A model generated the notes under the pieces. The model was not told the origin of the DNA, did no database searches, and worked only from the letters and a program-made list of their open reading frames with translations. Below, one piece after another: positions 15,722 through 24,296 of a DNA stretch of 64,000 nt. The stretch lies in assembly GCA_036397035.1 (NCBI GenBank), contig DASWJS010000015.1, positions 1-64,000 of the forward strand, written 5' to 3'. Each line of letters opens with the position of its first letter. Position 1 is the first letter of the stretch. Source of the stretch: DASWJS01 sp036397035. GTDB lineage: Bacteria > Actinomycetota > AC-67. Made by a program: the position numbers and the translations under genes.

Positions 15722-18013
15722 TCAGGCGGCACGTTCGCCGTAAGCCTGCCAGGCTCCGCCGGTGCCGAGCCTGACCGTGACGGTGCCCGCGAGGTCGGTG
15801 CGCAGCACCTCCATCGAGGACAGGGCCTCCAGCGTCGCCGGAGCCGGGTGGCCGAAGCTGTTCGGTCCGACGGGGATGAGGGCAAGCGCCGCGCCGGTGC
15901 TCGCGTAGAACGCCGGCAGCATCCGCGCCGAGCCGTGGTGCGACACTTTGAGAACGTCGGCGCGCAGCGCCGCCGGGCGCGCGAGCAGCTCGGCCTGCGC
16001 CGCCTCCTCGGTCTCGCCGGCGTAGAGCATCGAGGCCTCGCCGTAGGCGATCCGCATGACGACGGAGTTGTTGTTGACGTCCGAGGGGGTCCCGGCCATC
16101 TGCCGGAGCGGCGGCCACAGAACCTCGACACGCGCCTCGCCGAGGGCGAACGTCGTGCCCGCTCGCGCGCGTTCGCGCGGCACGCCGGCAGCGTCGAGGC
16201 CGTCGACGAGCGCGCGGTAGGAGGCGAGGTCGTCCTCGATGAACGGGTCGAGCGCCCGGCCGATCGGGATGCGCCCCGGCAGCGCGGTCAATCCTGCGAC
16301 GTGGTCCTCGTGTGGGTGCGAGATCACCATCACGTCGAGCCGTTCGATCCCCGCTTCACGGAGGTGGCGCACCAGCGCATCGGGATCGGGCCCGCCGTCG
16401 ACGAGCATCGCGTGGCCGCCCGCTCGAACGACGATCGCCTCGCCCTGACCGACGTCGAGCATCGTGACGACGAGCCCGCCGTCGGGCGGAGGCCCGGTGA
16501 CGTGCAGCACCGCCGCGCCCGCCACGAAGAGCAGAACACCGACGAGGACGGTCCTTGCGCCGCGCGTCGCGCGCGCCGGCATCACCACCACGACCGCCAC
16601 GACGCCGAGCGCGAGCGCCGTCGCGACCCCGCCCGCGCCGTCCGGCGTGCGAACCGCCGCGAGCGGCAGGTGCGCGAGCGCGCTTGCCGCCCGCTGCATC
16701 CACCACAGGAACGGCACCGCGCCCCACGCGATCGAGCCGAGCGGCGCCCACGCCGCGCCGAGGACGCCGGCAACCATGCCAAGGATGGTCGCCGGCGCCA
16801 CGACCGGCGCCACGACCAGGTTGGCGGCCAGGCCGATCAGCGAGACCTGGTGGAACCGCAGCGCGATCAACGGCCCGACCGCGAGCTGCGCGCCCAGCGT
16901 CACCGCCGCAACCGCGGCAATGCGCCCGGGCGGCAGCCGTGCCGCGACGCGCGGGCCGATCACCAGGATGCCGAGCGTCGCGACCGCCGAGAGCTGGAAC
17001 CCGGCCGAGTAGACCAGGAACGGGTCGTGGCACAGGAGGGTGAGGCACGCGAGGCCGAGCGCGTTCAGCGCTTGGGCTCGCGTGCCGGTCAGCAGCGCGG
17101 CCAGGCCCACCACCGCCATGACGCCCGCGCGCATGACGCTCGGCTCGAACCGCGTGACCGCCACGAACGCGAGCACCGTCAGGCCCAAACAGGCAATGCT
17201 CACCCGGCGCCCCGCGCGCAGCAGTCGCACGAGCAGCGCGACGACGGCGAGCACCATCGCGACGTTCGCCCCGCTCACCGCCACCAGGTGCAGAAGTCCC
17301 GTCGTACGGAAGTCCACCTCGACCGCAGGGTCCAGCAGGGTCACGTCGCCGATCGTGACGCCGAGCAGCAGCCCGCGGTGGCGCTCGGGAATGCGAGCCG
17401 CGGCGTCGCGAATCGCCGCGCGGCCCGCGTCGGCGACGCGAGTCAGGGGATCGCCCGCGCGCCCGACGATCGTCACGGCGTCCGGCTCGGCGAAGGCGCG
17501 CGCCGCCACGCCTCGGTGACGGAGCCGCGCCGCGGACGCCAGGATCGCCGCGTCCGCCCCGGGCATCGCGAGCGGACGGAGCGCCGCGTCGACGCGGACG
17601 AGCGCCCCGGCCTCCAGCCGCTCGCCGGGCGGGGGCCGGATCGTGAGCAGCACGCGCTCGTGGACGCGCACCGGCTCGCCGTCGATCTCGGCGGCGCCGA
17701 CGGCGAGGATCGCGCGCGCCTCACCGGCGCCGTCGGTCGCGTCGGTCAGCACGCGACCGTGCATCAGGGCCCGGGCGCCGGTGGCGCCGCCCCGGGCGAG
17801 CGCCGCGTCCTCCAGCGCGGCGAGCTTCAGGCCCGCGAGCGCGATGCCGATCGCCACGCCGAGCACGAGCGCCGCCGCGGGCGCTCGCACGGAGAGGAAC
17901 AGGATCAGCACGCCGCTCGACAGCGCGAGACACGCGACCGGCGAAGGCCGGAGCGCCTCGCCGGCCACGACGCCGGCCGCGACCGCCGCCGCGAGGGCGA
18001 TCGAGCGCGGCAT
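15722..18013 (-). CDS. comEC: ComEC/Rec2 DNA uptake channel with metallo-beta-lactamase domain
   Basis: ComEC forms the inner-membrane channel for single-stranded DNA uptake. The 763-residue protein has an N-terminal hydrophobic stretch, a DUF4131-like/OB segment, and then the competence domain with many transmembrane helices (HLVAVSGANVAMVLAVVALLV). The C-terminal metallo-beta-lactamase-like domain has LDVGQGEAIVV and HPHEDHVAGL, the latter a candidate nuclease metal site. ATG 18013 overlaps the comEA stop by one base. With comEA upstream this is a standard comEA-comEC operon, though no pilus or processing genes are visible here. The same frame runs on into leuS as an artefact. Confidence 0.93.
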   Translation of the reverse strand: MPRSIALAAAVAAGVVAGEALRPSPVACLALSSGVLILFLSVRAPAAALVLGVAIGIALAGLKLAALEDAALARGGATGARALMHGRVLTDATDGAGEARAILAVGAAEIDGEPVRVHERVLLTIRPPPGERLEAGALVRVDAALRPLAMPGADAAILASAARLRHRGVAARAFAEPDAVTIVGRAGDPLTRVADAGRAAIRDAAARIPERHRGLLLGVTIGDVTLLDPAVEVDFRTTGLLHLVAVSGANVAMVLAVVALLVRLLRAGRRVSIACLGLTVLAFVAVTRFEPSVMRAGVMAVVGLAALLTGTRAQALNALGLACLTLLCHDPFLVYSAGFQLSAVATLGILVIGPRVAARLPPGRIAAVAAVTLGAQLAVGPLIALRFHQVSLIGLAANLVVAPVVAPATILGMVAGVLGAAWAPLGSIAWGAVPFLWWMQRAASALAHLPLAAVRTPDGAGGVATALALGVVAVVVVMPARATRGARTVLVGVLLFVAGAAVLHVTGPPPDGGLVVTMLDVGQGEAIVVRAGGHAMLVDGGPDPDALVRHLREAGIERLDVMVISHPHEDHVAGLTALPGRIPIGRALDPFIEDDLASYRALVDGLDAAGVPRERARAGTTFALGEARVEVLWPPLRQMAGTPSDVNNNSVVMRIAYGEASMLYAGETEEAAQAELLARPAALRADVLKVSHHGSARMLPAFYASTGAALALIPVGPNSFGHPAPATLEALSSMEVLRTDLAGTVTVRLGTGGAWQAYGERAA

Positions 18014-18672
18014 CACACCGTCACCAGCGGCTCGAGCGAGGCGAAGGTCTTGTCGCCGATCCCGCTGACGTTCTTGAGATCCTCGACGCTGCGGAAGCCG
18101 CCGTGCTGCTCGCGATAGTCCATGATCCGCTGCGCCAGGACCGGACCGATTCCGGGCAACGACTCGAGGTCGGCCTGGGAAGCGGTGTTGATGTTGACCA
18201 GGCCCGGCTCGTCCGCCCCGGCCGGCGCGCTTCCCCTGCTCTTGGCCGGGATGACGACCTGCTCGCCGTCGGCGAGCGGGCGCGCGAGGTTGATCGCGCC
18301 GCGATCGGCTCCCTTCACGAAGCCGCCCGCTGCGCGCACCGCGTCGATCACCCGGTCGCCCTCGAGCAGCTCGTAGACGCCGGGCCGCTTCACCTCGCCG
18401 ACGACGTGAACGACGATGGGCAGGCCGGCCGCGGCCGGTTCGGACGACGACGCCGCCGCCGGGGTGAGCGCCGCGCTGCTCGCCACCGGTCGCGCCCGCA
18501 CGTAGGCGAGCACCGCGCCCGTAACGACCAGCGCGGCCAGCAGGCCGAGCACCACCACCTCGCGCGGGCTGAAGCGGAGCGCGTCGAGCAGCCGCGCGCG
18601 CAGCAAGCCGAGCACCGTCGGTTGGGGCTCGGCGGACGAGGGCGGAGCGGAGTTGCTCGCGTCGTTCTCCAT
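18013..18672 (-). CDS. comEA: ComEA-like DNA-binding protein (SLBB + helix-hairpin-helix)
   Basis: ComEA is the membrane-anchored receptor that binds double-stranded DNA for uptake. The sequence shows a transmembrane helix (EVVVLGLLAALVVTGAVLAYV), an SLBB domain (IVVHVVGEVKRPGVYELLEGDRV) and a C-terminal helix-hairpin-helix pair with NINTASQADLESLPGIGPVLAQRI and NVSGIGDKTF. The start is uncertain: ATG 18672 is given, and GTG 18732 would add 20 residues; neither has a clear ribosome binding site. It overlaps comEC by one base. Confidence 0.9.
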   Translation of the reverse strand: MENDASNSAPPSSAEPQPTVLGLLRARLLDALRFSPREVVVLGLLAALVVTGAVLAYVRARPVASSAALTPAAASSSEPAAAGLPIVVHVVGEVKRPGVYELLEGDRVIDAVRAAGGFVKGADRGAINLARPLADGEQVVIPAKSRGSAPAGADEPGLVNINTASQADLESLPGIGPVLAQRIMDYREQHGGFRSVEDLKNVSGIGDKTFASLEPLVTV

Positions 18673-18756
18673 CGCGCGAACGGCTGGCGGGAAGGCGGGG
18701 GTAACGGTGACACCCGCCCGGGGGCGGGTCACGGATGGGCGGAGCGCGCCGAAGCG

Positions 18757-21210
18757 CTACTTCACGACGAAGTTGACGAGCTTCGGAGGCCGGATGATCG
18801 TCTTGACGATCTCCTTGCCGTCGACGTGACGCCGCACGTTGTCCGAGGCCAGCGCGCGCTCGCGCATCTCGTCCTCGCCGATGCCGGCCGGCACCTCGAT
18901 CGTGTCGCGCACCTTGCCCAGGACTTGCACGACCATGGTGACCGTCTCGACCGTCAGCAGAGCCGGGTCGGCGTCCGGCCAGGGCGCGCGCAGCAGCGGG
19001 GTCGCATTGCCCCAGCGGTGCCACAGCTCCTCGGTCACGAACGGCGCGAAGGGCGAGAGCAGCTTCACCAGCGCCACCACGGCCTCGCACACGTCGGCCT
19101 CGGCGGCGTCCTTCCGGTCGGCGATCTCGTTGGACAGCGTCATCATCTTCGCGATGGCCGTGTTGAAGCGGAAGCGCTCGACATCGCCGGTCACGCCCTC
19201 GATCGCGCGGTGGGTCGCGCGCCGCAGCGGCGAGTCGCCCGCGGGTTGCGGGCCCGCCGCGATCGACTCGGCATGGGCGACGCCCAGCCGCCACACGCGC
19301 GAGATCCACCGGTAGACGCCCTGCGGGTTGACGTCGGCCCAGTCCACGTCGGCCTCGAACGGCCCGGCGAACATCATCGTGACGCGGGCAGTGTCCGCCC
19401 CGTAGTCGTCGATGATCGCCGAAGGCCGCACCAGGTTCCCGCGCGTCTTGGACATCTTCGAGCCGTCCATGACCACGTCGCCCTGGTTCACCAGGTTGGG
19501 ATAGGGCTCGGCGAAGGGCACCAGGCCCAGGTCGTGGCAGACCTTGGTGAAGAAGCGCGAGTAGATCAGGTGGCCGGTCGCGTGCGTGATTCCCCCCACG
19601 TACTGGTCCACCGGCATCCAGCGGGCGACCGATTCGGTGTCGAAGGCGGCGTCCTGGCTCGGCCCCGCGTAGCGGAAGAAGTACCACGACGAGTCGATGA
19701 ACGTGTCGAGCGTGTCGGTCTCGCGCTTCGCGTCGCCGCCGCAGCTCGGACACGGCACGTTCACCCAGCCCTCGATCTTGGCCAACGGCGACTGCCCGGT
19801 GCCGGTCGGCAGCCAGTCGGTCAGCTCCGGCAGCTCGACCGGGAGCTGGTCCTCGGGGACCGAAACCTCGCCGCAACGCGGACAGTGCACGATCGGGATC
19901 GGGCAGCCCCACGCGCGCTGGCGCGAGACGTTCCAGTCGCGCAGGCGGTAGCGCACGCGGCCGGTCCCCAGCCCTTCGGCCTCCAGCCACTTCACGACGG
20001 CGGCGATCCCGCCCGGCGTCGCGGTGCCGTCGAAGTCGCCCGAGTTCGCCATCAGTCCTTCGCCTTCGTAGGCGGCTTCCATCGTGTCGGCGTCGAGGCG
20101 CGCGTCGTCGGGTTGGATGACCACGCGCACGGGCAGCCCTTCCTGGCGAGCGAACTCGAAGTCGCGCTGGTCGTGCGCGGGGACGGCCATGATCGCGCCG
20201 GTCCCGTACTCCATCAGCACGTAGTCGGCCAGCCAGATCGGGATGTGCTCGCCGTTGACGGGGTTGATCGCGTGCGAGCCGGTGAAGATGCCCTCGCGCG
20301 CGTGCCCGGCCGCGGTGCGCTCGATCTCGGTCTTCGAGCGCACGCGGTCCACGAACGACCGGAACTCGTCGCGCCGGATCGGCGCCGTCAGCCGCTCGGC
20401 GAACGGGTGCTCCGGCGCGAGCACCATGAAAGTCGCGCCCCACAGCGTGTCCGGCCGCGTGGTGTAGATCGTCAGCTCGTCGCCGGTCTCGGCGATCGTG
20501 AAGGTCACGTCGGCGCCCTGCGAGCGCCCGATCCAGTTGCGCTGGATCGTCAGCAGCCGCTCGCTCCAGCCGGTGAGCCGCTCCATGTCGTCCAGCAGCC
20601 GCTGCGCGTACTCCGACTCGCGGAAGAACCACTGCACCAGGTCGCGCTTGGTGACGGGCGTGTCGCATCGCTCGCACAGCCCGCCGATCACCTGCTCGTT
20701 GGCCAGCACGGTCTTGTCCTTCGGGCACCAGTTCGTCGGCGAGGACTTCCGGTAGACCAGGCCGGCCTCGCGGAACTTCAGGAACAGCCACTGCGTCCAG
20801 CGGTAGTACTCGGGGTCGCACGTGTGGAAGCGGCGAGTCCAGTCGAACGAGAATCCCACGCGCTTGAACGACTCCGCCTGCTGCTCGATGTTGGCGTAGG
20901 TCCACGTGCGCGGGTTGATGCCGCGCTTGATGGCCGCGTTCTCCGCGTTCAGGCCGAAGGCGTCCCAGCCCATCGGGTGCAGGACGTTGAAGCCGCGCAT
21001 CCACTTGTAGCGCGCGACGATGTCGCCGCCCGTGTAGGCCTCCAGGTGCCCCATGTGCAGGTCGCCGGAGGGGTACGGGAACATGTCGAGCATGTAGAAC
21101 TTCGGCTTGGCGCTCGTGGCCGGGTCCTCGGCCGTGAACAGCCCGTCGGCGACCCAGCGCTCGGCCCACGCGGGCTCGATCGCGTGCGGATCGTAGGCGT
21201 CCTGGCTCAT
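18757..21210 (-). CDS. leuS: Leucine--tRNA ligase
   Basis: This is a class I aminoacyl-tRNA synthetase of 817 residues that charges tRNA-Leu. The HIGH-type signature is PYPSGDLHMGH (near residue 50), the KMSKS loop is DGSKMSKTRG (near 570), and an editing domain lies between them. A zinc-finger-like CPRCGEV and CPSCGG are also visible. The bacterial-type C-terminal domain ends with KEIVKTIIRPPKLVNFVVK. A -10 box TAGACT lies 10 nt upstream of ATG 21210. The gene follows the nucleosidase gene and precedes comEA, all on the minus strand. Confidence 0.97.
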   Translation of the reverse strand: MSQDAYDPHAIEPAWAERWVADGLFTAEDPATSAKPKFYMLDMFPYPSGDLHMGHLEAYTGGDIVARYKWMRGFNVLHPMGWDAFGLNAENAAIKRGINPRTWTYANIEQQAESFKRVGFSFDWTRRFHTCDPEYYRWTQWLFLKFREAGLVYRKSSPTNWCPKDKTVLANEQVIGGLCERCDTPVTKRDLVQWFFRESEYAQRLLDDMERLTGWSERLLTIQRNWIGRSQGADVTFTIAETGDELTIYTTRPDTLWGATFMVLAPEHPFAERLTAPIRRDEFRSFVDRVRSKTEIERTAAGHAREGIFTGSHAINPVNGEHIPIWLADYVLMEYGTGAIMAVPAHDQRDFEFARQEGLPVRVVIQPDDARLDADTMEAAYEGEGLMANSGDFDGTATPGGIAAVVKWLEAEGLGTGRVRYRLRDWNVSRQRAWGCPIPIVHCPRCGEVSVPEDQLPVELPELTDWLPTGTGQSPLAKIEGWVNVPCPSCGGDAKRETDTLDTFIDSSWYFFRYAGPSQDAAFDTESVARWMPVDQYVGGITHATGHLIYSRFFTKVCHDLGLVPFAEPYPNLVNQGDVVMDGSKMSKTRGNLVRPSAIIDDYGADTARVTMMFAGPFEADVDWADVNPQGVYRWISRVWRLGVAHAESIAAGPQPAGDSPLRRATHRAIEGVTGDVERFRFNTAIAKMMTLSNEIADRKDAAEADVCEAVVALVKLLSPFAPFVTEELWHRWGNATPLLRAPWPDADPALLTVETVTMVVQVLGKVRDTIEVPAGIGEDEMRERALASDNVRRHVDGKEIVKTIIRPPKLVNFVVK

Positions 21211-21220
21211 GGTGCGCGTC

Positions 21221-21226
21221 AGTCTA
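21221..21226 (-). promoter_or_regulatory. leuS -10 box
   Basis: TAGACT on the minus strand fits TANNNT and ends 10 nt before the leuS ATG, leaving room for a leader of only about 3 nt. No Shine-Dalgarno sequence is present. Confidence 0.45.
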
Positions 21227-21264
21227 TCGAGGCGCGGATCGAGCTTCGCGCGGGTTTCGCCTCG

Positions 21265-22278
21265 TCAGGCCGCCCAGGCGGCGAGGAACGCGAGCGCGAC
21301 CGTCGCGGCGTTGTCGGCGGCGAGCTGGCGGTAGTAGAAGAACTGGAACGGGAAGCCCGGCAGCCCGAGTGGGTCGCCGCCGCCGTCCGAAGCCGCACGG
21401 AACGCGATGAAGGGCACGCCCTTCTCCTCCGCGACCTTGGCGACCGCGGCAGTCTCCATGTCGAGCGCCACGTAGTCGCCCGGGGGCGGGGCCGAGGCGC
21501 CGAAGTAGTTGAAGAAGAAGTTCGGATCCACGAACGGCACGGCATGCTCGACGGTTCGCCGAGCCTCCGGCGCCCCGGTCGTCAGGGGAACGCGGCAGGG
21601 ATGGCAGCCGAAGACGTCGCCGCCGCCGGGGAAGCACGGCAGCGTGCGCCCCTCGAAGCCGTCCGAGCTGGCGCCGTGCGCGCCCATGCGGATCCGCGGC
21701 TCCTCGGTGACGGTGACGGTCGTGACCGCGCGCGGGTCCGCGCCGACGCACGCGGGATCGCCCGCCGGCACGTCGCTCGCGAGCAGGACCGAGCCGCTCG
21801 ACGCGACCGCCTCCGCCGTCGCGTACATCGCCGGGTCGACGGCGAAGTGGTGAACGCCGTCCAGCGTCCAGCCCTCCGGCACCATCACGTCGCCGATGTT
21901 GGGCCCTCCCGAGACGCCGGAAAACACGATCCCTTGGATGGTCGTGGCGTCCGCGCAGGAGAAGTGCTCGAGCGCGAGCCGGGTCGTTCTGTCCGCGTTC
22001 ACCAGCCCGATCCCGGTCAACGCGAGCACGACGTCGTTGTCTTCGAGCGTCCCGACGTAGAAGGTGCCGGCGCCGGACGAGCCGTCGACGGCCTCGACGC
22101 GCTCGACGCTCGCCGCGCCGAGAAGCATGTCGATCTCTCCCGGAAAGGCCGACAGCACGAGCAGGCGGGGCGTGCAGTCGGGCTCCGCGGGCGCGAGGCT
22201 GGGCGCGCCGGCCACCGCCAGCGCGACCGCGATCAGAGCCGTTGCGCGCCTCACCAGAGCGGGGTTCGCCGCGCGCAC
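21265..22278 (-). CDS. Exported nucleoside phosphorylase/nucleosidase-like protein
   Basis: This 337-residue protein resembles the PNP/MTA-SAH nucleosidase superfamily but has an N-terminal secretion signal (RRATALIAVALAVAGAPSLAPA). Family-like features are an N-terminal LLVLSAFPGEIDMLL strand, the GIGLVNADRTTRLAL segment, GIVFSGVSGGPNIGDVMVPEGW, and the ribose/phosphate-site motif ALDMETAAVAKVAEEKGVPF followed by RAASDGGGDP. The DMETAA block matches the Asp/Glu signature of the family. Extra cysteines in the middle suggest disulfides, consistent with export. GTG 22278 is the start. The substrate is unknown; export of such an enzyme is unusual. Confidence 0.75.
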   Translation of the reverse strand: MRAANPALVRRATALIAVALAVAGAPSLAPAEPDCTPRLLVLSAFPGEIDMLLGAASVERVEAVDGSSGAGTFYVGTLEDNDVVLALTGIGLVNADRTTRLALEHFSCADATTIQGIVFSGVSGGPNIGDVMVPEGWTLDGVHHFAVDPAMYATAEAVASSGSVLLASDVPAGDPACVGADPRAVTTVTVTEEPRIRMGAHGASSDGFEGRTLPCFPGGGDVFGCHPCRVPLTTGAPEARRTVEHAVPFVDPNFFFNYFGASAPPPGDYVALDMETAAVAKVAEEKGVPFIAFRAASDGGGDPLGLPGFPFQFFYYRQLAADNAATVALAFLAAWAA

Positions 22279-22329
22279 GCCTGCATCCTGCCTGGCGGAG
22301 ATGCCGGTCGCGGGCGCGGGCGCCGCTGC

Positions 22330-22335
22330 TAGAAT
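22330..22335 (+). promoter_or_regulatory. -10 box of tRNA-Ala
   Basis: TAGAAT fits the TANNNT consensus and lies 11 nt before the first base of the mature tRNA. A clear -35 hexamer is not visible. Confidence 0.45.
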
Positions 22336-22346
22336 CCCGCGAACGC

Positions 22347-22419
22347 GGGGCTGTAGCTCAGTTGGTAGAGCGCCACGATGGCATCGTGGAAGTCAGGGGT
22401 TCGAATCCCCTCAGCTCCA
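22347..22419 (+). tRNA. tRNA-Ala (anticodon GGC)
   Basis: The 73-nt cloverleaf can be folded by eye. The acceptor stem GGGGCTG pairs with CAGCTCC with one G-T pair. The D arm is GCTC-AGTTGGTA-GAGC. The anticodon stem CCACG/CGTGG encloses ATGGCAT with anticodon GGC, and the T arm is AGGGG-TTCGAAT-CCCCT. The discriminator base is A and the 3' CCA is not encoded. The last 14 bases form part of the left attachment repeat of the integrated element that follows. Confidence 0.95.
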
Positions 22420-22424
22420 CTTGA
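22406..22424. repeat. attL-like repeat (tRNA-Ala 3' end)
   Basis: This 19-bp sequence covers the T-stem and acceptor 3' strand of tRNA-Ala plus five bases beyond. It recurs at 28007 with one change (G at 22414 becomes C at 28015). It also encodes the last residues of the recombinase reading frame on the minus strand. Confidence 0.75.
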
Positions 22425-23457
22425 GGTTCCTTAATAGAACCCTTCGACGGATGCTGTCGAAGGGTTCTTTGTATTCAACGCTGACGACCTGCCGGCCCTT
22501 GACGTAGACGGCCTTGAAGATCGCCTGGTTCCACTTCCTGCGGTCCTGCTCGTCCGCTCGCTTGTACGAGCGGTGGCAGTTGGCGATGAGCTCCAGGCAC
22601 TTGTTGATGAGGTCGCGGGCCGCTTCGAGCTTGATCCCTGCGAGCGCGAGCTGGCTCTCGGCTTGGCTGACTTCGCTGTCGATGCGCTCCTGCTCTTGCT
22701 TGAACATCTCCAACGGGAGGGCATCGGCGTAGTAGGCCTTGAGGAGCCGGTCGCGTTCGTTGGCGAGTTTGGCGAGGCGGCAACTTGCGAGCTGTGTGGC
22801 TCGCGTGCGGTCTCGCTCGCGCGTGGCGGCTTCCTGTTTGAGGTCCCGCTCGATATCGTCGCGTACCTCTTGGGGCAGTCGGATCTGTCGGTAAAGCTCC
22901 TCGATCTGCCGCTCGATGGGGCCTGCCGGCGCGTATAGCTCTCGGCATTCGGTCCTTCGCTGATGTGACCCCAGGCAGAAGAAGTACTCGAAACGCCCTT
23001 GCTTCTTGATGAGACTCGACATCCGGGCGCCGCAGTTTCCGCAGAACAGGGTTCCGCGCAGGTAGTGCCCGCGCTGGCGTCTGCGATCCCCAGCTAGGTC
23101 GTGCGCTCGGAACACCTCTTGAACCTTGTCGAAGAGTTCGCGGCTCACGATCGGCTCATGCCGTCCTTCGTACTCGACGCCTTTGAAGACGACCTTTCCG
23201 ATGTAGGCCTTGTTCTTGAGCAGCTCGGCGAACTTTGAGCGCGACAGCGGCTTGCCCGCTCGGTTCGGTACCAACCAAACGTCGGCATGAGTAAGCTGGA
23301 GAAGATCAACACCGAGAAGCTTGGCGAGCTCATCCCACGGGTTACATCCGTCTTCGAGGAAGCGTGCCGCTTCATCGAGGGACACTCCCAGCCCTTGCCC
23401 ACCCTGGGTGTCAGCCCGACGCTCGCCGGGCTGGAAGACCATTGGAAGGAACTTCAA
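22411..23457 (-). pseudogene. Large serine recombinase, C-terminal part only
   Basis: The frame encodes the recombinase domain with KPLSRSKFAELLKNKAYIGK (about residues 69-88). A zinc ribbon with CGNC (139-142) and two later cysteines (161, 171) follows, then a long coiled coil (about 185-300) and a C-terminal beta segment, as in the C-terminal half of large serine integrases. The N-terminal resolvase catalytic domain with the active serine is absent. Similarity begins near residue 56 (about 23292); the frame stays open to 23457 but that part is not recognisable and overlaps a plausible plus-strand ORF. The gene is therefore truncated at about 23290. Its stop lies inside the tRNA/attL repeat. 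Confidence 0.8.
22436..22470. other. Perfect 13-bp hairpin at the element's left end
   Basis: agaacccttcgac (22436-22448), a 7-base loop, and gtcgaagggttct (22456-22468) pair without mismatch and are followed by two more T residues. It lies 16 bp downstream of the tRNA and inside the recombinase 3' end. It could terminate the tRNA transcript, stop recombinase readthrough, or be a recombination-site arm; the sequence alone does not decide. Confidence 0.6.
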
Positions 23458-23499
23458 GAATGCAAGCGGATCAACGACGGTAAGGAGCCGACAACCTGA
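23287..23499 (+). CDS. Small hypothetical protein, possibly 5'-truncated
   Basis: This 70-residue ORF starts MSKLEKINTEKLGELIPRV and has a protein-like composition and strong third-position G/C bias, unlike the antisense frame it overlaps. It is not recognised. No ribosome binding site precedes the ATG, and the ORF begins exactly where similarity to the recombinase on the other strand ends. It may therefore be the tail of a gene cut by the same rearrangement. It is predicted soluble and mainly helical. It could also be non-coding. Confidence 0.4.
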   Translation: MSKLEKINTEKLGELIPRVTSVFEEACRFIEGHSQPLPTLGVSPTLAGLEDHWKELQECKRINDGKEPTT

Positions 23500-23559
23500 C
23501 TCTGGGTAAGCGAGAAGCAGCGTGAAGCCAACTTTCGATCGCCTGTGATGCCAGTCTGG

Positions 23560-24198
23560 TTACTGATAGTCCGCAACGGAAGCGTCGTCGTCAGCCCTCA
23601 TCCAGTCACCTACGCGGGCGCGACTTGGTAGGCGGGACTCACCCACCGGTTCGCCTCGGCGGTAGGCGTTCAGGTCATCCACCACGACTTTGAACGCGTC
23701 GACAAGCCGGGGGATCGCTGGGCCGCTGAGTGGCTTCGGCTGCCCAAAGCGGTCCTTGTCCGTTTCCTTCTGAAGCTCGTACACCTCGGCAAGGGCAGCG
23801 TTCACGATATCGACGCGTTCTCGCAAGCTGGGTTCCGCAACTACATCCCGATTGATCGCGATCGCGGACTGGAGGGCGAGATAGAGTTCGCGGTAGTCCC
23901 AGTTGCTTCTCTCGATGAGGCGCTGAGCCGACACGAGGGCTTCGACGAGACGACCCGCTGCTTCCCTGGACAGGCTTCGCTCTCTGAACCGCCGCTCCTT
24001 GTCCATCTCGTCAGCCATCCGTTTGGTCTGCCCGGCGTAATGTCGAGTGACCAAGACGAGGGCTAGCGTTACAAGAAAGGCTGCGATAGAAGCAGCCGCT
24101 TGGATCCAGTCTGGGACGCCCGACGTGATCTCGACGACGACGTTCGCCGGGCTGGGGGTTACTCCGGCAGTCGGCGTCGGGCTTGGAGTCATCATCAT
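23560..24198 (-). CDS. Hypothetical single-pass membrane protein
   Basis: This 212-residue protein is not assigned to a family. A proline/threonine-rich N-terminus (about 1-27) is followed by one transmembrane helix (WIQAAASIAAFLVTLALVLV, about 31-52). A charged, mostly helical cytoplasmic domain with a coiled-coil-like start (MADEMDKERRFRERSLSREA) comes after. It lies divergently from the membrane protein at 24297, sharing the intergenic region. Similar short TM-plus-coiled-coil proteins are common cargo of integrative elements, but no function is claimed. Confidence 0.6.
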   Translation of the reverse strand: MMMTPSPTPTAGVTPSPANVVVEITSGVPDWIQAAASIAAFLVTLALVLVTRHYAGQTKRMADEMDKERRFRERSLSREAAGRLVEALVSAQRLIERSNWDYRELYLALQSAIAINRDVVAEPSLRERVDIVNAALAEVYELQKETDKDRFGQPKPLSGPAIPRLVDAFKVVVDDLNAYRRGEPVGESRLPSRARVGDWMRADDDASVADYQ

Positions 24199-24296
24199 GC
24201 GCGGATTGTAGAGGCACTACACCGAGCTTGAGGCCCCCGGTCTCGGGCATCGGCTCTTTGACCCTGCCCACTTGGAGGGCTACCGTTCTGTCGGAC

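Noticed and set aside
18014..21169. A single 1815-residue minus-strand frame joining comEC with the leuS region
   Set aside because: Only the part below 18013 is ComEC. The rest is an open out-of-frame reading of leuS caused by high G+C.
22242..22424. Plus-strand ORF containing AVAQLVER and SNPLSST
   Set aside because: This is the well-known false translation of a tRNA gene; the bases are tRNA-Ala.
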